DNA of 64,000 nt from a virus, in IMG/VR virus record IMGVR_UViG_3300030618_000009, positions 21,754 through 85,753 of that record; one strand, 5' to 3'. The notes below the pieces were generated by a model, which was not told the DNA's origin, did not search any database, and saw only the letters and a list, made by a program, of their open reading frames with translations. Below are positions 38,271-45,180 of the stretch, in pieces. The position numbers were made by a program, and so were the translations under genes. How positions within the stretch are numbered: position 1 is the stretch's first letter; every line of letters starts with the position of its first letter.

Positions 38271-39881
38271 TTAGTAACCGACTGCCGTCCATGCCACGGT
38301 CGAAACATCCGCACCGTTGTCGGAGTAAATCGTGAACGATGAACCCGAGATCGGGATGTAGTACAAATGGCCGGGGTTAATCGGAACACCCAAGTACGTT
38401 AGGTACACATAGTAGTTGTTCGCAAATGCGGATGCACCCGTCATCGTGACCGTCACCGAACTATTTGGGGGACTGCCATCAACCACGAGCGTAGCCGCTC
38501 CACTTGCGATATGGTTGTCACCATTCGACGCTGGTGAGCCCGAAGCTTCTGCCGCAGGATTTCCCGCTCCGTCGTAAAGGACTGGAACAGAAGCCGCAAT
38601 AGTAGCTTCCACAGCTTCAGCGCGATCCGTTTCCACCAGAACAGCAGCCGCAGCGCCAGATGCGTCCGCACCAACTGATCCAGCGGTGAGAACGACAACG
38701 CCAGTCTGACCGTTGACGGACGCTACAGGATACGGAGGCGTAGCCGCCGAGAACAATCCTGTGGTTGCGTTGTAGCCCGTCAGAAACTCAATTGGTCCCG
38801 CTGGTGAGCCGCCCACAACTGGGGTGAACGTCTGAGCCATTGGCGGTGCTGCTGGGGGTGCCGAAACAATGGTGCCTGCGGCAGCGAGAGTGATAGCGGC
38901 AGCGGCGAGTGCGCGACCCTGAAGTGTCCCACCACCCAATGTGATCGACGCGACTGCAAGGATGTTACCTACTGTCGTGCTTGGGGTGATGGAGGTCCAT
39001 GAAGACCCAACGACCCAGACCACATTTGCGGCCTGAGCGCCGTTGATGAGAGTAATCGACGTGCCACTTTCCTGCGTGACGGTCGAAGCGGTAGCGATGA
39101 ACACGAACATGGCGTTCGGGTTGTCCTGACCGTCGAGAACGATGCTGGTAGCGATGTTGATGGAACTACCGCTCTTGTAAACACCTGCGTTGAACACGTT
39201 GGCAGCCGAACCATTACCCTGCGTTCCGAGGTCGGCTGTCGTGATTGCTGTCGAGGTCAAACCACCGAAGTAGGTGATCGCCGTGTTGAGGTCCGTCAAT
39301 GCCTGAGAGGAAACTGGAGAACTGACCGACGTAGGTGGGGTCAAGGTCCAGCCAGCGGGCGTGATGGTCGTGCCGTTGATGTTCCCGCCGCTGATTACGG
39401 TGCCTGCGCCATCCGAGTTTGTGATTGTGGTGCCGAGCAAAGCGTACTGAGCAGCCGAGCCCAAATGCGGGGTTACGGGGGACGGTGCGGCACCAGCAAG
39501 AAGAAGGGCTAATGCAACGCCGGAATCCTGTATGTTGCCCGAGCCGTCATAAGTAACGACATCGCCCGCGACCGTGAGTCCTTGGTTTGTCGTTTGCACC
39601 TTGGAACCGTTACCCTCGCGACTGGCGAGTTGCGAGGTAGCGATGGTGCCAGTGATCTGCGAGAAGCTCCAAGTGGTCGGAAATGGCGGGGTGAACCCGA
39701 GGGTGACCGTACTGCCAACGACCGAGACTACCGAGATCACTTGGTTCGGATTCGGCACCGTGTTGGGCAGATTGAAGAGCAGGTTATTGCCCGCGACGGG
39801 CTGTGCCTGAACAGACACCTGTCCAGTGATCGCGCCTACGAATGTTAGCTGACCTTTGATGATAGTGGGTGTGTTTGCCAT
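38271..39881 (-). CDS. Virion fibre protein with an internal DUF3494 ice-binding-like domain
   Basis: 536 residues. N-terminal 1-125: beta-rich fibre shaft. Residues about 135-345 follow the DUF3494 ice-binding protein pattern: AAQYALLGTTITNSDG, a helix with ALTDLNTAITYFGGL, FNAGVYKSG, LDGQDNPNAMFVFI, LINGAQAANVVWVVGS and GNILAVASITLGGG...GRALAAAAITL. Residues 385-425 carry the tail-fibre hallmark VASVNGQTGVVVLTA..VGADASG, and the C-terminus is a compact beta domain. DUF3494 proteins form a beta-solenoid that binds ice or acts in adhesion. In a virion fibre it could bind ice, a polysaccharide or the host surface. It ends at a strong terminator and follows another fibre gene by 16 bases. Confidence 0.82.
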   Translation of the reverse strand: MANTPTIIKGQLTFVGAITGQVSVQAQPVAGNNLLFNLPNTVPNPNQVISVVSVVGSTVTLGFTPPFPTTWSFSQITGTIATSQLASREGNGSKVQTTNQGLTVAGDVVTYDGSGNIQDSGVALALLLAGAAPSPVTPHLGSAAQYALLGTTITNSDGAGTVISGGNINGTTITPAGWTLTPPTSVSSPVSSQALTDLNTAITYFGGLTSTAITTADLGTQGNGSAANVFNAGVYKSGSSINIATSIVLDGQDNPNAMFVFIATASTVTQESGTSITLINGAQAANVVWVVGSSWTSITPSTTVGNILAVASITLGGGTLQGRALAAAAITLAAAGTIVSAPPAAPPMAQTFTPVVGGSPAGPIEFLTGYNATTGLFSAATPPYPVASVNGQTGVVVLTAGSVGADASGAAAAVLVETDRAEAVEATIAASVPVLYDGAGNPAAEASGSPASNGDNHIASGAATLVVDGSPPNSSVTVTMTGASAFANNYYVYLTYLGVPINPGHLYYIPISGSSFTIYSDNGADVSTVAWTAVGY

Positions 39882-39897
39882 GATTGCCTGTGCTCCT

Positions 39898-40428
39898 TTA
39901 GAAGTACCTTACGTAAACGCTCACCAGACTCGAACTGGCTTGAAACTGAAATTGCTGATTCGACTGTGTAAATACCGAGGTCGGCAGTACCAAAAATTCC
40001 GTACCCGGATAAAGCTCCGTAGTGACTGGCACAACGTAATCGTCAACATCTGACGTGCGGGCCGTACAAGCATCGGGAGCCGAGAGAAGTGTGATCGTGG
40101 AATCTCCATCCGCATAAGCGCCCCAGTATGTCGATGGGGGCGACAAGGATGGCGGCTGAGCCAAATTGCCGACGAGGGCGATGTACGCCTGACCTGAGTA
40201 GTTGACCACCTGCCCCGGGAGATATTGCGTCGTGCCCGACCATGCGGGAGCGGTAGAGGCGGCAGCGCAATAGAAGGTCACCAAATCTCGCCCTGTGGTC
40301 AGGAAATAGTTGCCGTTCGCCACATCGCAGACAGTGTAAAGCGGGTTCAATCCCGTTGACGTACCTGTCGTCCCAAACGTGGGGCTGAGCGTGATCGGTG
40401 CGTTATTGATTACCTGCGTTCTCGCCAT
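39898..40428 (-). CDS. Virion protein with a carbohydrate-binding (CBM5/12-like) segment
   Basis: 176 residues. APAWSGTTQYLPGQVVNYSGQAYIAL...STYW near residues 59-103 has the Trp-Tyr-Tyr-Trp spacing of chitin-binding CBM5/12 domains often found in phage tail proteins. The flanks are beta-rich (PLYTVCDVANGNYFLTTGRD). Probably a short fibre or adhesion accessory, co-transcribed with the DUF3494 fibre. Confidence 0.65.
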   Translation of the reverse strand: MARTQVINNAPITLSPTFGTTGTSTGLNPLYTVCDVANGNYFLTTGRDLVTFYCAAASTAPAWSGTTQYLPGQVVNYSGQAYIALVGNLAQPPSLSPPSTYWGAYADGDSTITLLSAPDACTARTSDVDDYVVPVTTELYPGTEFLVLPTSVFTQSNQQFQFQASSSLVSVYVRYF

Positions 40429-40437
40429 CGTGTCTCC

Positions 40438-40737
40438 TTAGTCGGTTCTCCGTGTTCGAGAACCCTCGCTTCGTGCAGCCATCACCGCGATTCCCTTGTC
40501 CATGCTGGTCAGAAGATCGACGGCTTTCTCGTTAGTCTTCTTCACAACCGCCATGTCCGCGACCATATTGGGGAAGCCAGTCGCCAGAGTATCGATCTGA
40601 GTGACGGCTTTCTGCCCCGCCGCCTGACGGTCATGCCGCTTGACGTACCAGTTGATGCCGCCCGCCGCTCCTCCAAGAAGAGCCAGAAGAACGGTGACAT
40701 TCTCCGCGATCTGCAAAATGTCTTTAATCGGGCTCAT
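40438..40737 (-). CDS. Small membrane-anchored protein
   Basis: 99 residues: one transmembrane segment (VTVLLALLGGAAGGINWYV) near the N-terminus and an amphipathic cytoplasmic or periplasmic tail. Unknown. Confidence 0.6.
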   Translation of the reverse strand: MSPIKDILQIAENVTVLLALLGGAAGGINWYVKRHDRQAAGQKAVTQIDTLATGFPNMVADMAVVKKTNEKAVDLLTSMDKGIAVMAARSEGSRTRRTD

Positions 40738-40745
40738 AGTTCGCC

Positions 40746-40886
40746 TTACAGAACGGACTTCGCCCAGCTAAAGAGCGTATCGATTTTGGTGCCGATAGTG
40801 GGATACGCAATCCCAAATTTGACACCGCCGATGAACAACGCTGCCGCAAACGCGGCTTCAATAGCAATCTTGATTAGACTGAACAT
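40746..40886 (-). CDS. Membrane microprotein
   Basis: 46 residues behind GGGGGA (MFSLIKIAIEAAFAAALFIG...). One hydrophobic helix. Possibly a holin accessory; not provable. Confidence 0.55.
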   Translation of the reverse strand: MFSLIKIAIEAAFAAALFIGGVKFGIAYPTIGTKIDTLFSWAKSVL

Positions 40887-40924
40887 GTGAATGTCCCCCT
40901 AACAAGAAGGACGGTAGGCAGATT

Positions 40925-41266
40925 TTATTCGGAGAAACCAGCCGCCCAGAGGTAGAAGCGGGTTTCCCAAAGGAGGAGGCGTCTCAGGCGAGAGCACTGG
41001 GGGTAGGTGAGATCGTAGTGATTGACTAGCCAATATTCGGGCTGGCTCAGGAACACGTCTAGAATGATGAGGATGCGAGCGACTTCCTTCCTCCATCGAG
41101 GCCAAGGAAGCTTCTTTTTCTTGGGGTTGCCCGTGAAGGCTTCCGACTGGTGGGCGTGGTTATAGGTGAGGGCACGCCATAGACGCTCGCCCAACGGCAT
41201 GTACCAGCCATAGGGCGGGCCGCTGCCTTTTGTGCTCGGGAACCATACCCACGAGTAGGGTTGCAC
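40925..41266 (-). CDS. Trp-rich hypothetical protein
   Basis: 113 residues from GTG 41266. Many Trp and Tyr, basic patch GNPKKKKLPWPRWRK, helical C-terminal half. No family. Confidence 0.5.
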   Translation of the reverse strand: MQPYSWVWFPSTKGSGPPYGWYMPLGERLWRALTYNHAHQSEAFTGNPKKKKLPWPRWRKEVARILIILDVFLSQPEYWLVNHYDLTYPQCSRLRRLLLWETRFYLWAAGFSE

Positions 41267-41271
41267 GAGAC

Positions 41272-41865
41272 CTAGCCCTTCCGAACGTCCTTGACCATGG
41301 CGATTAACTGCTCGTTCGTAAGTCCCACTTTATACCCCAGATCGACAACTTGACCCGCGTCGAGGCCGTCGAACCACTTCTGGAACATGGCGATCACGTC
41401 TTGTTTGGAGAGATTCAGGTCTTTCACCAATTGGTTCGGGGTGACCCAGCAGTGGCCCGCATGTCCCTTCGGCCAGTCGCAACCGAGGTCGCACGGGACT
41501 TCGCTCACCAGTTGCTTAAAGCCCGCGACATCCGACAGGCGCACGGTGTCCAGAACGCCGTCGTCCGTGTTGTAGCCCGTTCCCCACTTGCCGATGACGA
41601 AGAAAGCCTTGGTTTGGTAATAGTCGCCCGAGTTGAACTTGTTCATGATTTCAACAGGATCGATATTCCAGCAGCGGTCGCCGTCACGGGAATCCTCGCC
41701 GAGGTTCCTGAGCCATGGTGTTTCCTCTTGAACGCCGAGGCGGTTGGGACGGTCGCAGCGATGTTCTTTGCCGTCCTTAGTCACGATAATGACATTGCCG
41801 TCCGAGATGTTGCCCTGCACGAAGAACTCAGTGCCGTTGCGTTTGACTGTCTTTGATCCAAACAT
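41272..41865 (-). CDS. Hypothetical protein
   Basis: 197 residues from ATG 41865 with GGAGG. N-terminal half is a beta-rich domain (NISDGNVIIVTKDGKEHRC); the C-terminal half is helical (QDVIAMFQKWFDGLDAGQ). CDLGCDW...GHCW may bind metal. Own extended -10 upstream. Ends with TAG. Confidence 0.65.
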   Translation of the reverse strand: MFGSKTVKRNGTEFFVQGNISDGNVIIVTKDGKEHRCDRPNRLGVQEETPWLRNLGEDSRDGDRCWNIDPVEIMNKFNSGDYYQTKAFFVIGKWGTGYNTDDGVLDTVRLSDVAGFKQLVSEVPCDLGCDWPKGHAGHCWVTPNQLVKDLNLSKQDVIAMFQKWFDGLDAGQVVDLGYKVGLTNEQLIAMVKDVRKG

Positions 41866-41884
41866 GCGATCCTCCACTTTGCCG

Positions 41885-41893
41885 ATGATACCA
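41885..41893 (-). promoter_or_regulatory. Extended -10 promoter
   Basis: TGGTATCAT on the minus strand, 19 bases before ATG 41865; here a leader with GGAGG is present. Confidence 0.45.
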
Positions 41894-41902
41894 CGAGCAA
41901 AG

Positions 41903-41953
41903 AAAAAAGGCTAGTTCCAAGCCCGATTCGAACGGAACTCATTGGAACTAGCC
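41903..41953 (-). terminator. Rho-independent terminator with a T-loop-like apical hairpin
   Basis: On the minus strand a 12-bp perfect stem GGCTAGTTCCAA / TTGGAACTAGCC is followed by TTTTTTCTTT. Inside the stem a small hairpin CCG-TTCGAAT-CGG has the seven-base tRNA T-loop consensus. It ends transcripts entering from TonB or from the -10 at 41998-42006. Confidence 0.7.
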
Positions 41954-41997
41954 ATGATGAACAACGTTTCGGGAGGCATTACCTCCCATGCACTATA
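41909..41997 (-). ncRNA. Candidate short RNA or attenuator leader
   Basis: An extended -10 (TGGTATTAT, 41998-42006), then ATG 41989 of a 13-codon frame (MGGNASRNVVHHG, TAG), a GGGAGG...CCTCCC hairpin and the terminator give a self-contained unit of about 90 nt. It could be a small RNA, a leader peptide with attenuation, or simply the TonB terminator. Confidence 0.4.
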
Positions 41998-42006
41998 ATA
42001 ATACCA
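41998..42006 (-). promoter_or_regulatory. Extended -10 promoter
   Basis: TGGTATTAT on the minus strand, eight bases before ATG 41989. Confidence 0.45.
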
Positions 42007-42019
42007 TAGTCCGAGACTT

Positions 42020-42763
42020 TTAGGAACCACCCGCCAAGGTAAAGTTCACCTGAATGGTTGTTTGCACTTCGACAGGCGAACCATTGAGCAAGTACGGCTT
42101 GTAGCGCCACTGCTTAACGGCATCTATCGCGGCGGGGACGAGCATCGGGTGCCCGCTGGTGACCTTCAGGTTTTCGATGGTGCCATCCGTAGAGATCACA
42201 GCTTCGAGGTTCACGGAGCCCTGTATGCGGGCCTGACGTGCCAACGGGGGGTAGTTCGGCGTCACCTTACGGATCAACATTCCTTGTGACACGCCCGATG
42301 ATACCCTCACGACCTTGGGTGGTGCGAGTTGCGGCACCGACTGCGGGACCGCGCTGATGATTGAGCCGATCACGCCGTTTGGCACCCCTCCCGGGACACC
42401 ACCCGGGACGCCGCCAATCACGCCTTGAACAGTATTGACTGGCGGCGGGGCGGTATCCTCTACGATCTGCTGAATCTTCTTCGGGATACGGGTGGGCGTG
42501 CGTAGCTGCCCGTTCACGATGTCAGTCTGGACAACGTGCTGCACATGCACAACTGCGGCCGCTGGAGGGGGCGGCGGCAAGGGTGGGGGAGGGGCAACCA
42601 AGAACGTAAAGAGTTGAGCCTTGGGCAGTTCTTCGGTGTAGTACAGGGGAATCAACAGAGCTATGCCGAGGAGCACCGCTTCGATCAGGAATGCGACCGA
42701 TGTGTACCGCCCACGCTTATCCTTCAGCTTACCGCCAGACTCTAATAGGCTGTCTTCGAACAT
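42020..42763 (-). CDS. TonB-family energy-transducer protein
   Basis: 247 residues from ATG 42763 behind GGGGG. An N-terminal transmembrane segment (VAFLIEAVLLGIALLIPLYY, about residues 23-42) is followed by a Pro-rich periplasmic spacer (APPPPLPPPPPAAA), a Gly/Val/Pro repeat (GGVPGGVPGGVPNGVIG) and a complete TonB C-terminal domain: LIRKVTPNYPPLARQARIQG, VISTDGTIENLKVTSGHPML, AIDAVKQWRYKPYLLNG, VQTTIQVNFTL. TonB couples the proton-motive force to outer-membrane receptors. The spacer and domain look acidobacterial. A phage copy could alter receptor function or block competitors. A GACTTTGGGTTCTAATG motif lies at its promoter. Confidence 0.87.
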   Translation of the reverse strand: MFEDSLLESGGKLKDKRGRYTSVAFLIEAVLLGIALLIPLYYTEELPKAQLFTFLVAPPPPLPPPPPAAAVVHVQHVVQTDIVNGQLRTPTRIPKKIQQIVEDTAPPPVNTVQGVIGGVPGGVPGGVPNGVIGSIISAVPQSVPQLAPPKVVRVSSGVSQGMLIRKVTPNYPPLARQARIQGSVNLEAVISTDGTIENLKVTSGHPMLVPAAIDAVKQWRYKPYLLNGSPVEVQTTIQVNFTLAGGS

Positions 42764-42769
42764 GTGGCC

Positions 42770-42797
42770 CCCATAATCATTAGAACCCAAAGTCTTT
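42770..42797 (-). promoter_or_regulatory. Promoter-like motif of the TonB gene
   Basis: AAAGACTTTGGGTTCTAATG on the minus strand, 10-30 bases before ATG 42763. Confidence 0.4.
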
Positions 42798-42809
42798 GGA
42801 TTTGTTCCC

Positions 42810-43007
42810 TTACGCCCTCTCGTGAGCAACATACGAGATTGCCAAACCGTCAGCACCATCGGCGGGAATGACTTCAAGGCTACTCACCCCAATGCAGTCT
42901 TCGAGTGGCACCGACAAGATGTAACCGTCTCCAGCCTCCACGGGTTTGCCGAACTTCTTGATGATCGCGGCTAAACGAAACTTAGGAATTGTTACGGTCT
43001 CAATCAC
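42810..43007 (-). CDS. Small hypothetical protein
   Basis: 65 residues from GTG 43007. The alternative ATG 43019 overlaps the -10 element and is unlikely if that promoter is used. Compact alpha/beta pattern (VTIPKFRLAAIIKKFGKPVEA). Unknown. Confidence 0.55.
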   Translation of the reverse strand: MIETVTIPKFRLAAIIKKFGKPVEAGDGYILSVPLEDCIGVSSLEVIPADGADGLAISYVAHERA

Positions 43008-43017
43008 TGATTCTCCC

Positions 43018-43026
43018 ATTATACCA
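43018..43026 (-). promoter_or_regulatory. Extended -10 promoter
   Basis: TGGTATAAT on the minus strand. The transcription start would fall a few bases before GTG 43007. Confidence 0.55.
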
Positions 43027-44074
43027 CTTGCGCTGTTTTCCGTCGCCCTCGCTTACGCTTGGATTCTCCCACATCGTTGTTCTGGAAGCTCCGGGCCAAC
43101 TCTTTCAGTCGCGTGCGGTGACGAGCGAAAAGGGTCTCACTGATGCCCAAAGAACGAGCAGCTTCGTGCTGGGACGATGCCTGCTGGATCGCATCCACCA
43201 CGGGTGCCAACTCTGGGTCTTTCGCCTCGACGTAACGGCGGAACTCATTGGCGAGCAGGTAGTTTTCGTACTGCTGTGCCGTGCGTGCCGTGGCGTTGCT
43301 GAGGTAGTCTGAGTGCACATGGCAGTACGCATCGTCCACCACGTCGTACTCACCATTCTCATGGCTGGGATCAACGTTCGTCACGATGGTGACGTTGCCC
43401 TGCCGACAGATTGGGTTCTTGTTGCGCTTCGAGTACACGGTGTTGAACTTGTTCGTGAGGCACATGTTGACGTAGGAGCGGAATCGACGCTCGGATGCCC
43501 CATACTGGCTAATCGGGTTGAACGTCTCAATCACGTCCGTGCAGCCATTCACGCGGTCATTCGCACCCGGCTTGCGGTGCTTGCTGGTCTGCGGCAGGTA
43601 CTTCATGTGGATGATAAGGTCCTGCGTCCAGTCTTCGACATCCTCATCCACTACGAAGCGGGCGAGACGTTTCTTCACCCAATTGCGGATGTAGTTCGGG
43701 TAGCGTTCGTAGAATTCGAGGAAGTCTTTCGGGACACGGAACCCATCATCGCCGATGTGGTGCCCGGTGCGTGGATCATACTGAATCTTGTCGTACTGGC
43801 TGTCGGGTTTGGAGGGCGGGGGTGTGGTGACGGGAATCACGTCCATCGGCATTGTGCGGCGGACGTGCCACACGCCATCGACCTCTTCACCAATGGCGAT
43901 GAGGGTTTGGATGAGTTCGTATTGCCACTTGTCGCCGCATTCCTGCGGTAGTCGTTCCTGTGCGAGGGTGAAGAGTTGGTCGATTCGTTTAGGGCCTTGA
44001 AAGAGGGCTACAGCTAAGAGATTGCCAAATTTGAGGGAAGAAAATGCGAATGCAGTGGTCTCTAACGGAACCAT
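43019..44074 (-). CDS. Sigma-70-family-like transcription factor
   Basis: 351 residues from ATG 44074 behind GGAGA. Residues about 130-235 look like sigma region 2: ERYPNYIRNWVKKRLARFVV, DEDVEDWTQDLIIHMKYL, then FNPISQYGASERRFRSYVNMCLTNKF. Residues about 290-335 look like region 4 with a helix-turn-helix (SQHEAARSLGISETLFARHR). Regions 1.1 and 3 are not evident, so it is a two-domain, ECF-like type. The last residues are very basic (KRKRGRRKTAQVV). It probably directs host RNA polymerase to the recurrent GACTTTCAGTATTA-type motif, a copy of which lies in its own leader. Confidence 0.72.
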   Translation of the reverse strand: MVPLETTAFAFSSLKFGNLLAVALFQGPKRIDQLFTLAQERLPQECGDKWQYELIQTLIAIGEEVDGVWHVRRTMPMDVIPVTTPPPSKPDSQYDKIQYDPRTGHHIGDDGFRVPKDFLEFYERYPNYIRNWVKKRLARFVVDEDVEDWTQDLIIHMKYLPQTSKHRKPGANDRVNGCTDVIETFNPISQYGASERRFRSYVNMCLTNKFNTVYSKRNKNPICRQGNVTIVTNVDPSHENGEYDVVDDAYCHVHSDYLSNATARTAQQYENYLLANEFRRYVEAKDPELAPVVDAIQQASSQHEAARSLGISETLFARHRTRLKELARSFQNNDVGESKRKRGRRKTAQVV

Positions 44075-44090
44075 TAGTTCTCCAGCAACT

Positions 44091-44110
44091 TTCGAAGATA
44101 CTGAACCCCA
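44091..44110 (-). promoter_or_regulatory. Promoter-like motif in the sigma gene leader
   Basis: GGGGTTCAGTATCTTCGAAAG on the minus strand, 20-40 bases before ATG 44074. A GTGCC/GGCAC hairpin lies further upstream at 44126-44145. Confidence 0.4.
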
Positions 44111-44223
44111 CAGGAATTCAGCGAGTGCCTCCCACTGTAGGCACGTTAACCCTTTAGTACATAGGGCATATCTAGTTTATACACCAAGGCTTGGGTTTTA
44201 TCAAGTGGAAGTTACGAGCGTCA

Positions 44224-44427
44224 CTACTCAGCTTTCTTTTCGATGCCGTTGGGTGCAACGACGATGCTTATTTTTCCGACTTTTTCTTTCAGTCGTCGCC
44301 GCAACTCGGGCTTCGAGTGGGCTTCAAACGTCTGTTGGAACCGATCAAGGGTGTTCTCCAACGCCGTCCTGCTGGCTGTGATTGGATCGAAATACGTTAG
44401 ATCGAGTGCGGTCTTTTCAACAGCCAT
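44224..44427 (-). CDS. Small hypothetical protein
   Basis: 67 residues from ATG 44427 with AAGGAG. A helix (ASRTALENTLDRFQQTFEAH) and a short beta segment (GKISIVVAPNGIE). Unknown. Confidence 0.6.
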   Translation of the reverse strand: MAVEKTALDLTYFDPITASRTALENTLDRFQQTFEAHSKPELRRRLKEKVGKISIVVAPNGIEKKAE

Positions 44428-44437
44428 AGCTATCTCC

Positions 44438-44881
44438 TTATGCCTTCTCGTTTTTATCACTCACCACATCAATCAACTGTTCCACGACTCGCTGGAAGCC
44501 ATTCATGATGGTCATCTGGTTCTGAGCGAGGAGCTTTTGCTCGCCACTCATTTCACGGATCAGTTGAAGTTGTTCGGAGTGTAATTCGGATTGGTGGTGC
44601 ATCGCCTCAGCGAGTTGATGGACGCTTACGGCGAGTTCTCTTTGGGCGGTCACCTGACCTTCGAGGGTTTCTTTGAGTTCGGTGTTGCTGTCGGCTATCA
44701 ACTTCAGCCGTTCTTCGGACGCTACTGCTCGATCTTCTACCTTGGTAAGGAACCGAGTAGCCTTATAGACCCCAATTATGACTGTTGGCCACCCAACCAG
44801 CGGAAGGTGAGCAATAACCCAGTCCCACGGAGTGGGCACGGGTACGGGCGCTGTGGCGGCTTGTAGAAGTGCGATCAGCAT
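44438..44881 (-). CDS. Membrane-anchored coiled-coil protein
   Basis: 147 residues: an N-terminal hydrophobic stretch (HLPLVGWPTVIIGVYKATRF) and a long coiled coil (EERLKLIADSNTELKETLEG...). Topology resembles an inner-membrane spanin or a tail/membrane adaptor. Coupled to its upstream neighbour (TAATG). Confidence 0.6.
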   Translation of the reverse strand: MLIALLQAATAPVPVPTPWDWVIAHLPLVGWPTVIIGVYKATRFLTKVEDRAVASEERLKLIADSNTELKETLEGQVTAQRELAVSVHQLAEAMHHQSELHSEQLQLIREMSGEQKLLAQNQMTIMNGFQRVVEQLIDVVSDKNEKA

Positions 44882-45111
44882 TAAGACCTCGCGTCTGCTT
44901 TGATTTTGTCTGCGGCTACGACTGCATCGGCCTTGATTTTGGCTGCGGCAAGCACGGAATCAGCTAACATCAGGGCGGCGGCTTTGAGAGCGTCCGCCTG
45001 AATCTCGGCTTTAATCTTGCTGGGCATCGCCGTCACGCGCATGTGCTGGTAAATGCTGACCACCAGTGCGATGACCGATGTGCCTGCGATGATGGCGTTT
45101 ATGTAATCCAC
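44881..45111 (-). CDS. Membrane protein with Ala/Lys heptad-like tail
   Basis: 76 residues from GTG 45111: one hydrophobic helix (AIIAGTSVIALVVSIYQHM) then repeated AxKIKADA units forming an amphipathic helix. Pairs naturally with the next coiled-coil membrane protein. Confidence 0.6.
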   Translation of the reverse strand: MDYINAIIAGTSVIALVVSIYQHMRVTAMPSKIKAEIQADALKAAALMLADSVLAAAKIKADAVVAADKIKADARS

Positions 45112-45142
45112 ACGTCTCCCCGAGTAGTTTTGTCCCTACCTA

Positions 45143-45163
45143 AGAGTCCGAAAGTGGGTAAAT
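45143..45163 (-). promoter_or_regulatory. Promoter-like motif
   Basis: TTTACCCACTTTCGGACTCT on the minus strand, about 35-50 bases before GTG 45111. Confidence 0.4.
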
Positions 45164-45180
45164 AAATGGCAAAACTTGCC

